NCBI GenBank assembly: GCA_030220185.1
Contig: JASPKZ010010273.1
Span: 434,001-498,000 of the forward strand
Direction of reading: 5' to 3'
DNA: 64,000 bases
From: Diploptera punctata
Taxonomy: Eukaryota > Arthropoda > Insecta > Blattodea > Blaberidae
The notes beneath the pieces were generated by a model that worked only from the letters and a program-made list of their open reading frames with translations, ran no database searches and was not told the DNA's origin. The translations under genes and the position numbers were made by a program. Below are positions 1 to 10,900 of the stretch, piece after piece (the first letter of the stretch is position 1; each line of letters starts with the position of its first letter).

Positions 1-815
1 CTAGCTCTATTGGCATTGTCCCTGCTATTGCTTGCAGAGCTACGTTGGAGACTGTTTTATATGCTTTGGTCGAGAAAATTAGGAAAGATCTTTGGATCTG
101 CGTTAATTTGATATTAGCTCTTCTGGATAATGATTGGCTCCATGCCTCTGCCGCATAACTGACGACTGGGAGGATGGCATGATTATAAATCGTGAGAAGG
201 TGGTGGTAAGAGATTCCCCAAGATGATTTGGAACATCAAATTAGGTTATTTCGAAGCTTCAGTAATTTGTTTTCTAGGAATTGAGTGTGGGGAAACCAAT
301 CCATCTTGCAGTCAAGCATAACTCCCAAATATTTCATTCTTGAGACAAAATTTATACCCCACTTTAAGACTGTCGGATGAGTACTGTATTCTGTTCTTTT
401 CCGGATGTACATTGGCATAAGTGCTGTTTTATCCTGTGCTATTTCTAATTTTTATGTTTTACTCCAGTCCTCTATGTTTTGGAGTGCAGTTTGGAGAGTG
501 TCAAGGATGTGCGAATGTGAGAGTCCTTTCAGCATGATCATTATGTCGTCGGCATACATTACAATATCTAGATCTTTTATGTTAGAAAGTTGTTCAATTT
601 AACCACTGATGATGTTCCAGAGGGTGGGATCAGCAACCGATCCTTGTGGGCATCCTTTGGTGACTTGTTTGGAGATGGTCACGTTGCCTAGCTTATAGGA
701 GGCGGTGCGATTTCGAAGGAAATCTTGGATGATACAGAAGATATTCGGAGGGCAATCAAAGTTCCAGAGCCGTTCAAGGAGTCCCGGGTGCCAGGCATTA
801 TCAAATGCTCCAGCT
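1..815 (-). pseudogene. R1-type non-LTR retrotransposon reverse transcriptase fragment
   Basis: Read on the minus strand from 815: AGAFDNAWHPGLLERLW (RT motif A region), LRNRTASYKLG, GCPQGSVADPTLWN and the catalytic YADDIM box, then YLGVMLDCKMDW. This order and the GCPQGS wording fit R1-clade reverse transcriptases. At least two in-frame stops are present (near 600 and 453). The copy is cut at both ends: at 815 it meets a tRNA-SINE-like sequence, and it runs off the window at base 1. Confidence 0.8.
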
Positions 816-860
816 AAAGGTTCGGGGTTCGTTTCCCGGTTCAGGCAAAAATCTTTTTCT
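816..860 (+). repeat. SINE B-box fragment
   Basis: GGTTCGGGGTTCGTTTCCCG followed by GGTTCAGGCAAAAA resembles the B-box and 3' acceptor part of the tRNA-headed SINEs here. A related string occurs at 59896-59930. It abuts the RT relic directly. Confidence 0.35.
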
Positions 861-1179
861 TTACCATTGATTTACAATAATTTAATTGTGTTCATTAATT
901 TACTTATTTCTATCATAGTAATAGCTTTAGTTTCTCAATATTAATTTAATAAATAATTGCATGTTCATGCATATAACTGTTAGAAATTTTATGTCATTTT
1001 TTTCACTATTATTAGATTTCATAAGTCCTTTTGGTGAGTGAGGGTTAGACCTAATCTAAAACACACAAAATTGCAAATAAATAATTTGTTGAAAATGTAC
1101 ATCTATGAAATAAGTCATAACATTCTGCTATAATTTTGAGTACTTTTAGGTTATTAATATTTAATTTTAGGAAGTTATA

Positions 1180-1320
1180 TTTTGAGGTTATTTTAATTAT
1201 ATTATTTTTAGTCTGTTTTATGATAAAACAGAATTGTTTTGAAACATGTTCAAGAACAAATCAACATTAATATTGAGGTAAGATGTCCAGACTAAAAATA
1301 ATATAACTTTTAGGTTATGC
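1180..1320 (+). repeat. Penelope-like element terminus, relic
   Basis: Matches the palindromic PLE terminus at 25680-25865 (GTTTTGAAACATGTTCAAGA, then ATTGAGGTAAGATGTCCAG), but the left inverted arm and the 5' half of the hammerhead core are lost. Confidence 0.55.
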
Positions 1321-1559
1321 CTAAATTATACCCATATATGAAATATAGTTAATAAATAATTTTATTTAATTAATAAATATGGATTTTCATCAAGTAAACA
1401 CCAACTCAATTGAATCTTAATTATGCCTGTAACTATGTGTCATTGTGAAATAAATACTTTGAAATATTTTTGCCCAGTTTTATAACACTATAATTTATAT
1501 ATTTGTAACTTGTAAATGTCAATATTATTGCCTAATAACAGATGATCCCAATATACATA

Positions 1560-1835
1560 TTAGGATTGTTGAAAACGGGGAGGTAGAAAAATCTGCAGGG
1601 TCATTCACGTTTGGTCAAAAAAACATCACATTGAAAGAAAGGTTGAATTAATAAAATAAATAGAAAAACCTAAGAACTTAAGATTTGGAAAAAAAAAAAA
1701 AACTACATTAAAAAATACAAGGAGTAACTATTGAATTTTAAAATTCCTGGAGAATGTGATTTGATTTAAAGATTCATCGGTCTACCAACAGATGGAGAAG
1801 AAAGCAATGAATCAACATGACAGAACAATGGTCAA
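1560..1835 (+). pseudogene. Penelope-like endonuclease C-terminal relic
   Basis: Degraded reading resembles NGEVEKSA, EKPKNL and a final INFKIPGE-like segment, the order seen after the GIY-YIG motif in better copies (for example 39980-40430). Frames are broken. No catalytic residues remain. Confidence 0.5.
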
Positions 1836-1984
1836 GTAAATACTCATGATGGAGAATTAATTACTCCAAAACCAGTCAAAATTTTCCTAGAATGGAAGTT
1901 AATAATAAATTATTCCCACAATTACTTTTAAATTCATAAACAATGATTCCATTGAAATAATTAAATTTACACAAATATTAAGTT

Positions 1985-2110
1985 ATGTAGATAGGAAATA
2001 ACACTATGAGGTTTTTTAATATTGTTTATTTTTTATTATTTCACTCACCTCATACTTCATAATTCATAGCAGACCCAGGGTTTCTTCACATCACATAATA
2101 AAAACCAACA
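1985..2110 (-). repeat. PLE family A terminus, inverted partner
   Basis: On the minus strand this is the family A 3' end: AAACCCTGGGTCTGC (helix III and cleavage site), TATGAGGTGAGT, then AACCTCATAGTG. It is the inverted counterpart of 2881-3050. It begins inside helix II, so its ribozyme core is missing. Confidence 0.65.
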
Positions 2111-2432
2111 AAAATGAAAAGATTGAAGACTGCAAAAAATCGGGAATTTATCAAATTAATTGTGAAAAGATTGTGAAAAGATATACATAGGAAAAACAAA
2201 AAGGAATCTAAATACAAAATGACTCATTAATTTATTATCTAAATACAAGATTAAAAGAACACCTGAGAAATGTTAAAAATGGAGAAACTGAAAAATCTGC
2301 AATAGCTGCACATGCCTGGTCAGAAAAACATAGAATAGAAACCAAAACAAAATTACTTAAACAATTGGAAAAACCGAAGGAACTCACAATTTGGGAAAAA
2401 ATTTACATATGCAAGAATGAAAATAAAAAAAA

Positions 2433-2735
2433 AAAAGTAAAGTGATCCCACAACAGACCCGGAGGTCCTTGGGGTAGTAGGAGGTTAAGGCTCCCACTTT
2501 TTCTAGACAATCGGCACTTTATGCCAGCCGGGTTGTCAGCCCTGCGTGACGGCCGCCTTTACCCCAGAACAAGCGTCTGGTACTCATTTCCGTTAGAGGC
2601 TGAGTCGACCCCAGGGCCATAGTGCCGCCAGAGGGTTTGGGTCAGTTTAAAAATCTTGACCCCTACGGGACTTGAACCCTCGACCCTCCGGCTTGTAGCT
2701 CAGTGCCTTAACCACTACGCTACGGCGTGCCCCTA
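2433..2735 (-). mobile_element. tRNA-headed SINE (GCCGTAGCGTAGTGG family) inside a PLE
   Basis: On the minus strand it starts GCCGTAGCGTAGTGGTTAAG (A-box region) and carries a B-box GGGTTCAAGTCCC, followed by a tRNA-unrelated body ending GTGATCACTTTAC-like sequence and an A-rich tail. It is flanked by AGAATGAAAATA on both sides, a clear target-site duplication. Full-length relatives lie at 26728-27030 and a truncated one at 9993-10075. Confidence 0.85.
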
Positions 2736-2874
2736 GAATGAAAATACAACTATGAATTTTGAAATACCCGGTTATAAGGAGAGAGGACTGATTTGGAAAT
2801 TCTTCGGTCAGCCACCAGATGACGCGGAGGTCAGTCTGCAGGATAGAAGGCCGTTGGACGTCAGTTGTGAACGT

Positions 2875-2936
2875 AACACAGCATTGAGAATGTCACAAAA
2901 GATGTGAAGAAACCCTGGGTCTGCTATGAATTATGA
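2875..2936 (+). ncRNA. Hammerhead-like motif, PLE family A (U3/A8 core)
   Basis: Helix I GCA (2881-2883) pairs UGC (2922-2924). The core reads UUGAGAA (2884-2890), then an extra U, helix II UCAC/GUGA, GAAA (2909-2912), helix III CCCUGGG and triplet GUC ending at 2921. Predicted cut after 2921. The core has C3 to U together with G8 to A. Confidence 0.6.
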
Positions 2937-3050
2937 AGTATGAGGTGAGTGAAATAATAAAAAATAAACAATTTACACAAATAATTAAGTTATGTATATA
3001 GGAAATAACACTATGAGGTTTTTTAGTATTGTTTATTTTTTATTATTTCA

Positions 3051-3200
3051 CTCAACGGCCGTCAGTTGTGAACGTGACATAGCATTGAGAATGTCACAAA
3101 TGGTGTGATGAAACCTAGGTCTGCAAGAAGTTATGAAGTATGAGGTGAGTGAAATAATAAAAAAATAAACAATACACAAATAATGTTTCAACATTAGGAG
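3051..3200 (+). repeat. Tandem extra copy of PLE family A terminus
   Basis: A second, directly repeated terminus (CGTCAGTTGTGAACGTGAC ... TATGAGGTGAGT) follows the first after only the ACTCA... tail. It begins mid-coding and ends at about 3200. Direct terminal duplication is the pseudo-LTR arrangement known for PLEs. Confidence 0.65.
3078..3135 (+). ncRNA. Hammerhead-like motif, second tandem copy
   Basis: Helix I is two-part: CAUA/UAUG (3078-3081 with 3132-3135) and GCA/UGC (3082-3084 with 3122-3124). Core UUGAGAA, extra U, helix II GUCACA/UGUGAU, GAAA, self-complementary helix III CCUAGG, triplet GUC ending 3121. It lies exactly 200 nt after the cut site predicted for the copy at 2875-2936. 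Confidence 0.65.
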
Positions 3201-4020
3201 AAATCTTATATTACAACATGATCATTTATTTGTGTCCTCTTAGAGAATTGATGATAAAATGGATTTATATGTTATTTCATGTTTTGACCTTTACTACTCT
3301 CTCACATTGTAAACCATAAGTGGATACATAATTTTTATCTTTTAATTAATCTCTTTCGTTTTTTCATTTTCTTGAGTTTTATTTTAAAATTTAACATCTG
3401 TTTAGGAAACTTGTTTTTTTTATTCTTTTAACAAAAACAAACTATTTTATTCTGCTCCTTTCTACACTTCAAATTAAATTTTCTATATTCAAAGAATTTT
3501 CAATTTTCTCAATTCTCATCTGTCCAACCTGGTTTTTCCTAAAATGTTTCTTAAAGGCTTTCTGCATCCTGTATTCTATGGATTTCTCTTTTATATTTAT
3601 TTATCTAATGGTAGAGACTGGTGGTATTTCAACTGGCTTCCCAGTACAGACTTGTTAAGTTGTCAGCACATTGTGATGTGGGTGATGATGGAGATGTTGA
3701 CTAACCATAATGTCATATGGATTGTCACAGAATATACATTTCTTTATTTAATATATGCTGATCCCATGTAAAAGGTGGGCTAGGCATTTTTTGTCCTGAC
3801 ATTAGCCTTTTTGTACATAATTTGAATTTCAGACACATGTAGAATATATATATATGATTAAGAAAATTTTCTTGGGTTTTCCACGTCATGGATTCAAGGT
3901 TGGCCATTGATTCCGCCCATGATTCCACATGCCATTATCAAGGAATCATACATATATCTGCAAAAATCTAAAATATAACAATATTATTTAAATATAATAA
4001 CTTGACACACAAAAATGTTA
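3201..4020. other. AT-rich stretch without recognised feature
   Basis: No exon, RNA gene or known repeat was recognised. Open frames here are short and lack coding character. Confidence 0.5.
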
Positions 4021-4024
4021 TTAT

Positions 4025-4115
4025 TCTATTATCATCTCTGTAGTGCAATGGTTAGTATAACTGGAGACCAGATTTTGATTCCCAGCGACACCACAAACAT
4101 TTTTCTCTTGATATA
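4025..4115 (+). repeat. tRNA-like SINE fragment (GTGCAATGGTTAG head)
   Basis: GTAGTGCAATGGTTAGTATA resembles an A-box region and TTTTGATTCCCAGCG a worn B-box; it ends TTTTTCTCTTGATAT, close to the TTTTTCTCTTCAAAT tail used by the other SINE families here. Confidence 0.5.
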
Positions 4116-4539
4116 GCATGTGGAAAGAGGTCAATTCAATTTCTTGAGGTTAAATGAGTAGCTACTTTATGAGAAGTAATGAAATTCAATTAAGAAAACT
4201 GAAACTAAGGTTAAGAGACCATGTCAATCTAACCCATACTTTCTTCCTTTAGCAAGTGACAGCAACTACTTCAGTTGTGTTGCTCTTCAGATCTATTAAG
4301 ACACAGACTCATTTATTTATATTCCTTGAGCATGCCTTTATTCTGTACTCAAAACTGTTTATCTTCAGTAAATTTAGTATTCATACTAATAAAATGAGAT
4401 CATCTTCCGTAAAATAAATGTCAAAATATGTCATTAAAAAAGAAATGTAAATGGAAAATACCAAAGGGATTATAAATACATAGCAGGGAGCAAAAGGTAA
4501 AAGAGAGATTAAAGAGAAATGAACTGAAAGAGAGATAGA

Positions 4540-4785
4540 CACAGTTGAGGATACCAAGATAACCAGTGGAATTTAGATTAGGAGGGAAGAGACCAAGAGG
4601 TCAGCTGAGATATAGAAAAAAAGAACAAGTTAAGAAGAATGTCGAGAAAAAAAGGAGTTGAATGGACTGGAAATGATGGAAGATAAGACATGGAATGACT
4701 GAAAGAGATGGAGGCTTTTGACCAAAATTCAACTCCCAGAATGGGGACACTACGCTAGATGGAGGAGGCTGTTAAAAACATCTAA
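4540..4785 (+). pseudogene. Non-LTR retrotransposon C-terminal relic
   Basis: Broken frames read KRPRGQLRYR, KRSWNGLEMMEDKTW and RWRLLTKIQLPEWG, a pattern found at the C-terminus of insect non-LTR polyproteins (basic, Trp-rich segment after RT). It ends close to exon 3 of the PIP-box gene. Confidence 0.5.
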
Positions 4786-4843
4786 ACGAATACAATAAAA
4801 ATGTTTTTTTCTTATACACAACTATTATTTCTATGAATTTTAC

Positions 4844-4990
4844 CATTAGCAAGATCTTCAGTTGAATCATCAGATGAACTTAACAAAGGCTTTGTCATTT
4901 TTTTCCATCCACGAGTCATAAAATCTTCATCTTCATCATCACAAATAATTGCATCTTTACTTTTAGAAATGTCATGATGCTCTTTCTTTT
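4844..4990 (-). CDS. PIP-box gene, exon 3
   Basis: Acceptor ATTTATTACAG precedes 4990 and donor GTAAAA follows 4844. It encodes EKKEHHDISKSKDAI, DDEDEDFMTRGWKKM and LLSSSDDSTEDLAN. Entry phase 1 fits exon 2. No following exon was recognised in 1-4843. Confidence 0.72.
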
Positions 4991-7900
4991 CTGTAATAAA
5001 TAACTAAAGTTAATGAATGCTAATAAAATGCCTGTAAATAGCTGGCAAAATGAAAATACAAATTATTAAAATTTTGTATTAACGTAGACTTTCACGGCCG
5101 GAGTTGCTATGATGATCTTGAAGAAGATTTTCGGGCTGTAGGCCGTGGTCGTGAGGCTTGTAGTTCCCCGACGTTTCACCAGAGACTGCGTCTGGCATCC
5201 TCAAGGGTTGTCTTGAGACTGGCAATTCTGTCTGCTGTCTGTCCTATTTATATGTTCACCGCGATGTGTTCGTAAATTGTATCTGCCTTCTGATTGGTCA
5301 GCATTGTGGACTTCCACTGCTCCAATGGGATTGCTGTTTGATGGTCTAATCGACTGTACGTTATATCTGCCTTCTGATTGGTCAGCGGTAGGGACTTCCA
5401 TTGTTCCACTGAGATTGTTGTTTGATAGTCTAGTCGACTGTGCTTGTAGAGGTTTACATTTTGTGTTTTTTAGAACCGGTATCCATACTTTGTTGACTTT
5501 GAATGATTCTTCTTTTCTGTTGAAACTGTTTTTATGTTTGAATATTTCAATGGCTTCTCGTTGTAGATGGGTAAAACAGTGTGTGCAGTTAGATAATATG
5601 TCTGTATTCTGGTATTGTACTCTGTGACCATCAAGTAAAGAGTGTTCTGCTACTGCCGACTTATCCATTTGTTTAAGACGACTGTATCTTTCATGCTCCT
5701 TAAGTCTGGTTGCGATGGTGCATTTGGTGGTGCCTATATACACCTTTCCACAACTGCATGGTATCCTGTATATGCCTGCTGTCTGATGAGGATGGAGTTG
5801 ATCCTTTATAGGTCTGAGGCCTACCAAGAAAATCAAGAACCTTCTCAGACCTATAAAGGATCAACTCCATCCTCATCAGACAGCAGGCATATACAGGATA
5901 CCATGCAATTGTGGAAAGATGTATATAGGCACCACCAAACGCACCATCGCAACCAGACTTAAGGAGCATGAAAGATACAATCGTCTTAAACAAATGGATA
6001 AGTCGGCAGTAGCAGAACACACTTTACTTGATGGCCACAGGGTACAATACCAGAATACAGACATATTATCTAACTGCACATACTATTTTACCCGTGTACA
6101 ACGAGAAGCCATTGAAATATTCAAACAGAAAAGAAGAATCATTAAAAGTCAACAAAGTATGGATACCGGTTCTAAAAAATGCAAAATGTAAACCTCTACA
6201 AGCACAGTCGACTAGACTATCAAACAGCAATCTCAGTGGAACAATGGAAGTCCCTACCGCTGACCAATCAGAAGGCAGATATAACGTACAGTCGATTAGA
6301 CCATCAAACAGCAATCCCATTGGAGCAGTGGAAGTCCACAACGCTGACCAATCAGAAGGCAGATACAACTTACGAACACATCGCGGTGAACATATAAATA
6401 GGACAGACAGCGGACAGAATTGCCAGTCTCAAGACAACCCTTGAGGATGCCAGACGCAGTCTCTGGCAAAACGTCGGGGAACTACAAGCCTCACGACCAC
6501 GGCCTACAGCCTGAAAATCTTCTTCAAGATCATTATATTAAAATTTTAATTACATCAGATTATTTGTATATGTAAATTATGATTCTACAACAGAAGTAGT
6601 AGTAGTAGTAGTAACATGGGTAATCTTCTGTTAACTAATAAAAAAGTTAACACCCCAGATAATAAAAAATCTGGAATTTATCAAATTAATTGCAAAGATT
6701 GCAATAAAGTATATAGGCCTATAGGAAAAACAAAAAGAAATTTGGACACTCGCAAAAAAAGAACACTTTAGAAACATAAAAAATGGTGAAATTGAAAAAT
6801 CAGCAATAGCAGCACACAGTTTATTAGAGAATCACAGAATTGAAAAAGAAGCCAAACTTTTAAAACATCTATCTAAACCTCTTTGGAATTAACAGTTTGG
6901 GAAAAGATATACATTAAAAAAACATATTAGAATCATGAATTTTGAGTTTCCAGGCAAACCAAATTTCTTTAAATCAACACCAGATGGCAGTTTAAAAAAT
7001 GAACAGCATAATGAATTGAGAGTCATGACAACAGCTGAGGATTGGAACGATGATTCCCGATATCACGGTTCTGTGTTAAATAACATAGATGTATGAGGTA
7101 AGAAGAATTCATGATTCATTTGATTTTTATTAAGAAAACCTCATAATGTAAAAATTCCAAACTTTATTATTTGAAGTAGCAACATTATTTTAATGATTCT
7201 CATTAATAACTTGTCATTAACTTCCATTTCAAAGCCTAAGCACAAACAATTTAATTTTATTTCTTCCCAGAATAAACTGAATCTGTTCAACATTTAAATG
7301 CTTTAAAAAAACAAATATGCACAAATATTAGCACTACAAAATACATTACATGAAATTATATATATATATATATGTATTTATTTTTTTTTTTTCCCAAATG
7401 CCCCAGATTTTGTCTTTCGACATTCCTGGTTTCTCTCCTGGCATGGCATACTTGTAACCCACTTCTGAGCTTGGGGCGTCTGGAAGGCAGGGTTACGTTG
7501 CCCCAATGATACGATGGGTGATGATGATGATAATGGTGTGCCAGGAGAGTCCCTAATCCTAAGCTTAACCTAAGATGAATATGAATGATGATGATTGCGA
7601 TGGCCATATGATTTCGGGGACCGTTTGGGCCTTAAAGTTTTCCTGACATTTGTCTTACAGGTGAGGAAAAACCCTGATAAAAACCTCACCCAGAAAAACT
7701 GTTCCCAACCGGGGATCGAACCCAGGCCCGTTGCATGACAAGGCAGCATGCCCGAGACCACAGCGGTGGACTGAAATATATTTATAATATTTATATTTGA
7801 AGAGAAAAATTTTCGCCCAGACCGAGACTTGAACCTGGGACCTTTGGCTTTCTAGGCCAATGCTCTGCCATCTGAGCTATCGGGGCGAGTTCCGATCTAG

Positions 7901-10900
7901 ACGCAAATTTCTCTCTTATATAAATATGTTGTAATTCCCAGCACCAAATGATATGAAGCCTTTGCTTCTATCTTTGTAAATGGCGGCTTCTTAGTTAAGA
8001 AGACATTTATCAGGAATTTAAACACTACTTTATAAAGCCAGTAGGGCTTCAATTGATGCTTTTATTATTAATTTAACACTTCTCACTGAAGGATAAATTA
8101 TATTTGAAGAGAAAAATTTTCGCCCAGACCAATTTATTTATTAATATTGAGTGGAGAACATATTTTTAATAACTCACCTCATACAATTTCAAATTTATTT
8201 GATTTAAGACCATTGGTTTCAAATGAATTTTCCATTCATTTTCGGTTTATTTTCATGACTATTATTATTGGAGTCATAAAAATAAACTGAAGATGACTGA
8301 AAAATTCATTCGAAACCAATGGCCTTAAATCAAATAAATTTGAAATTGTATGAGGTGAGTTACTAAAAATATGTTCTCCACTTAATATTAATGATATAAC
8401 CTCTTAATGTTTACTTCCCAACATTAATTTTAATACAATTTATTTATATTTATAATATTAAGCACATATCAGTGACATTTTGACAATCAGTAAAAAAATA
8501 TCTTCTAAAAGCTAAGCTGTTATTTTTTATTTGCTGTTAACTAATTTTTTTTATGAATTTGTGATTGTAACAAGCCTTTTTGATAGATTTACACTGAATT
8601 TCTTGTTAACAGAAAGTACAGAAAGGTATCAATAACCTATTCAAAGTTAAAATTGGGAAACACATTATGAGGTTCTTAATAAATTAATGAGTCATTTTAA
8701 CATCTTACCTCATATTTCATGTTTTATCAAACACGGTAACTATAGTTTTCAAATAATCTTGTCATTCATTTTCAACCGCCATTATGACTACCGGATATTC
8801 GTTGGAATCTCCCTCTATAACGTTGCCATCTGGCGTTGATTTGACGAACTTCGAGATATCGTTGCCATCTAGTATTGATTTGATGAACTTCGAGATGAGG
8901 TCACGTTCATCCGGAATGTCGAAATTCATGGATTTAAATTTGTTCTTCTGAATAAATATTTTCTCCCAAACTGTCAAATCCAAAGGTTTTTCCAAATGTT
9001 TTAGAAGTTTAGCTTCTTTTTCAATTCTATGACCTTCCAACAAACTATGTGCTGCAATAGCTGATTTTTCAATTTCACCATTTTTAATATTTCTAAAGTG
9101 TTCCTTTGTGCGAGTGTCCAAATTTCTTTTTGTTTTTCCTATGTATACTTTATTGCAATCTCCACAATCAATTTGATAAATTCCAGATAAATAAATTTAG
9201 CCTTGGTAACTTATTAATAACCAATAAGAAAATGAACACCCCAGATAGTAAAAAATCTGGAACACTCACACAAAGGAACACTTTAGAAATATTAAAAATG
9301 GTGAAATTGAAAAATCAGCTATTGCAGCACATAGTTTGTTGGAAGGTCATAGAATTGAAAAAGAAGCTAAACTTCTAAAACATTTGGAAAAACCTTTGGA
9401 TTTGACAGTTTGAGAGAAAATATTTATACAGAAGAACAAATTTAAATCTATGAATTTCGACATTCCGGATGAACGTGACCTCATCTCAAAGTTCATCAAA
9501 TCAATACCAGATGGCAACGATATCTCGAAGTTCGTCAAATCAACACCAGATGGCAATGTTATAGAGGGAGATTCCAACGAATATCCGGTAGTCATAATGG
9601 CGGTTAAAAATGAATGACAAGATCATTTGAAAACTATAGTTATCGTGTTTGATAAAACATGAAATATGAGGTAAGATGTTAAAATGACTCATTAATTTAT
9701 TAATCAATAACCTATCCTAACCATGTGCTAATATTTTCTACATTACTTGTTCGTTCAGTTGACAGAACCGCTTCTTGATTGACTCTATTTTTGATGTGTT
9801 ACTTTAATTTTATAATTACAAGGCCTGTCCTTAGAACACTTTTTTTCATTTGTATACATCCAGAAATCTGGCCAGGTTTGATGGACTTTTAGGCATTAAA
9901 ATTCCTAAAGTGAGAATCAAACTTATATCTTAAGACCAGAGACAGTCATATATCCCAGACATCTTAGTCTTTCAGGCAGTCAATTATGTTAAGTAAAGTA
10001 AAGTGATCCCACGACAGGCCTCAGGAGGCCCTTGGGGTAGTAGGAGGTTAAGGCTCCCACTTTTCCAGACAATTGGACCAGAGACAGTCATATATCCCAG
10101 ACACCTTAGTCTTTCAGGCAGTCAATTATGTTAATTACATGAATTTCTCTCATTACCTTTTGAGTAAGAAGCAGACAAATCGAAGTCATCATCTGAACTA
10201 ATTTCTTCAATGGATTCAACTGTGGTATCTAAAATTTTGGATGGATGAATCTTCTTTTCCTTTAACTTCTGTGAAACACTGGAATTGAATAAAAATTAAT
10301 TTTAACTTTTGAATTATAAAGTAACATAAATTTATATACCATAGTCTCCAGCATATAAGATACATTTTTTAATCTTAAAAATTTGTCTAAAAATGGGGTG
10401 TCTCAAATAATGAAGGTAAAAATTGGCATTCTCTTTTCGAAGTCATACATACTCTTTATTTTCCAAGATCTTTATAAGTGGTGACTTTTAATGCATAATT
10501 GATTAAGAATGGTGTTTCCTATTCAAGTTCCATAATACTGTATCTTATCTGTGTAATCAGTCACCAATGTTACTTATTACTGAGTTGACATGTTGAGATA
10601 TTTTGTGTTCATTTTTATATAGAATATGCAGAAAAGCATGGGAATAGGGAAGCTGAAAGACATTTAGGACCTCTGTCTACAAAAAAAATGATCATAACTT
10701 GGTATGGTCATAAGGAGATAATGTACATTTTGCATAAAAAGAAACATGTGGTACATGGGAAAAGTGGGAAGTGGCTACAACAAGAGATAAGTTTAGAAAT
10801 GGATGCAAGAAAATAGGTAAAATGGTACTTCCCTTTCAACAAAAATGTTACGTACACATGTAATCAAAGTAACTTTTAAGTGTACATTCAACAATATAAA

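Larger units (their letters stand above)
2111..3050 (+). pseudogene. Penelope-like element, family A, GIY-YIG region, split by a SINE
   Basis: Plus-strand fragments read [50 protein letters not shown], then after the SINE (2433-2735) [20 protein letters not shown] and PPDDAEVSLQ. GIY is present but the YIG half is frameshifted. A 300-bp SINE interrupts it with an exact duplication on both sides. The tail holds a hammerhead motif and TATGAGGTGAGT. Non-functional. Confidence 0.75.
8131..8410. repeat. PLE family B terminus, short palindrome
   Basis: Inverted arms meet near 8265. Both end outward in CATACAATTTCAAA / TATGAGGTGAGT and TATGTTCTCCAC, and each arm has a GAAACCAATGG ribozyme half. No coding sequence remains. 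A diverged relative is at 47850-48070. Confidence 0.7.

Noticed and set aside
5277..5627. Plus-strand frame over the left family H arm
   Set aside because: It is the antisense shadow of the PLE coding strand.
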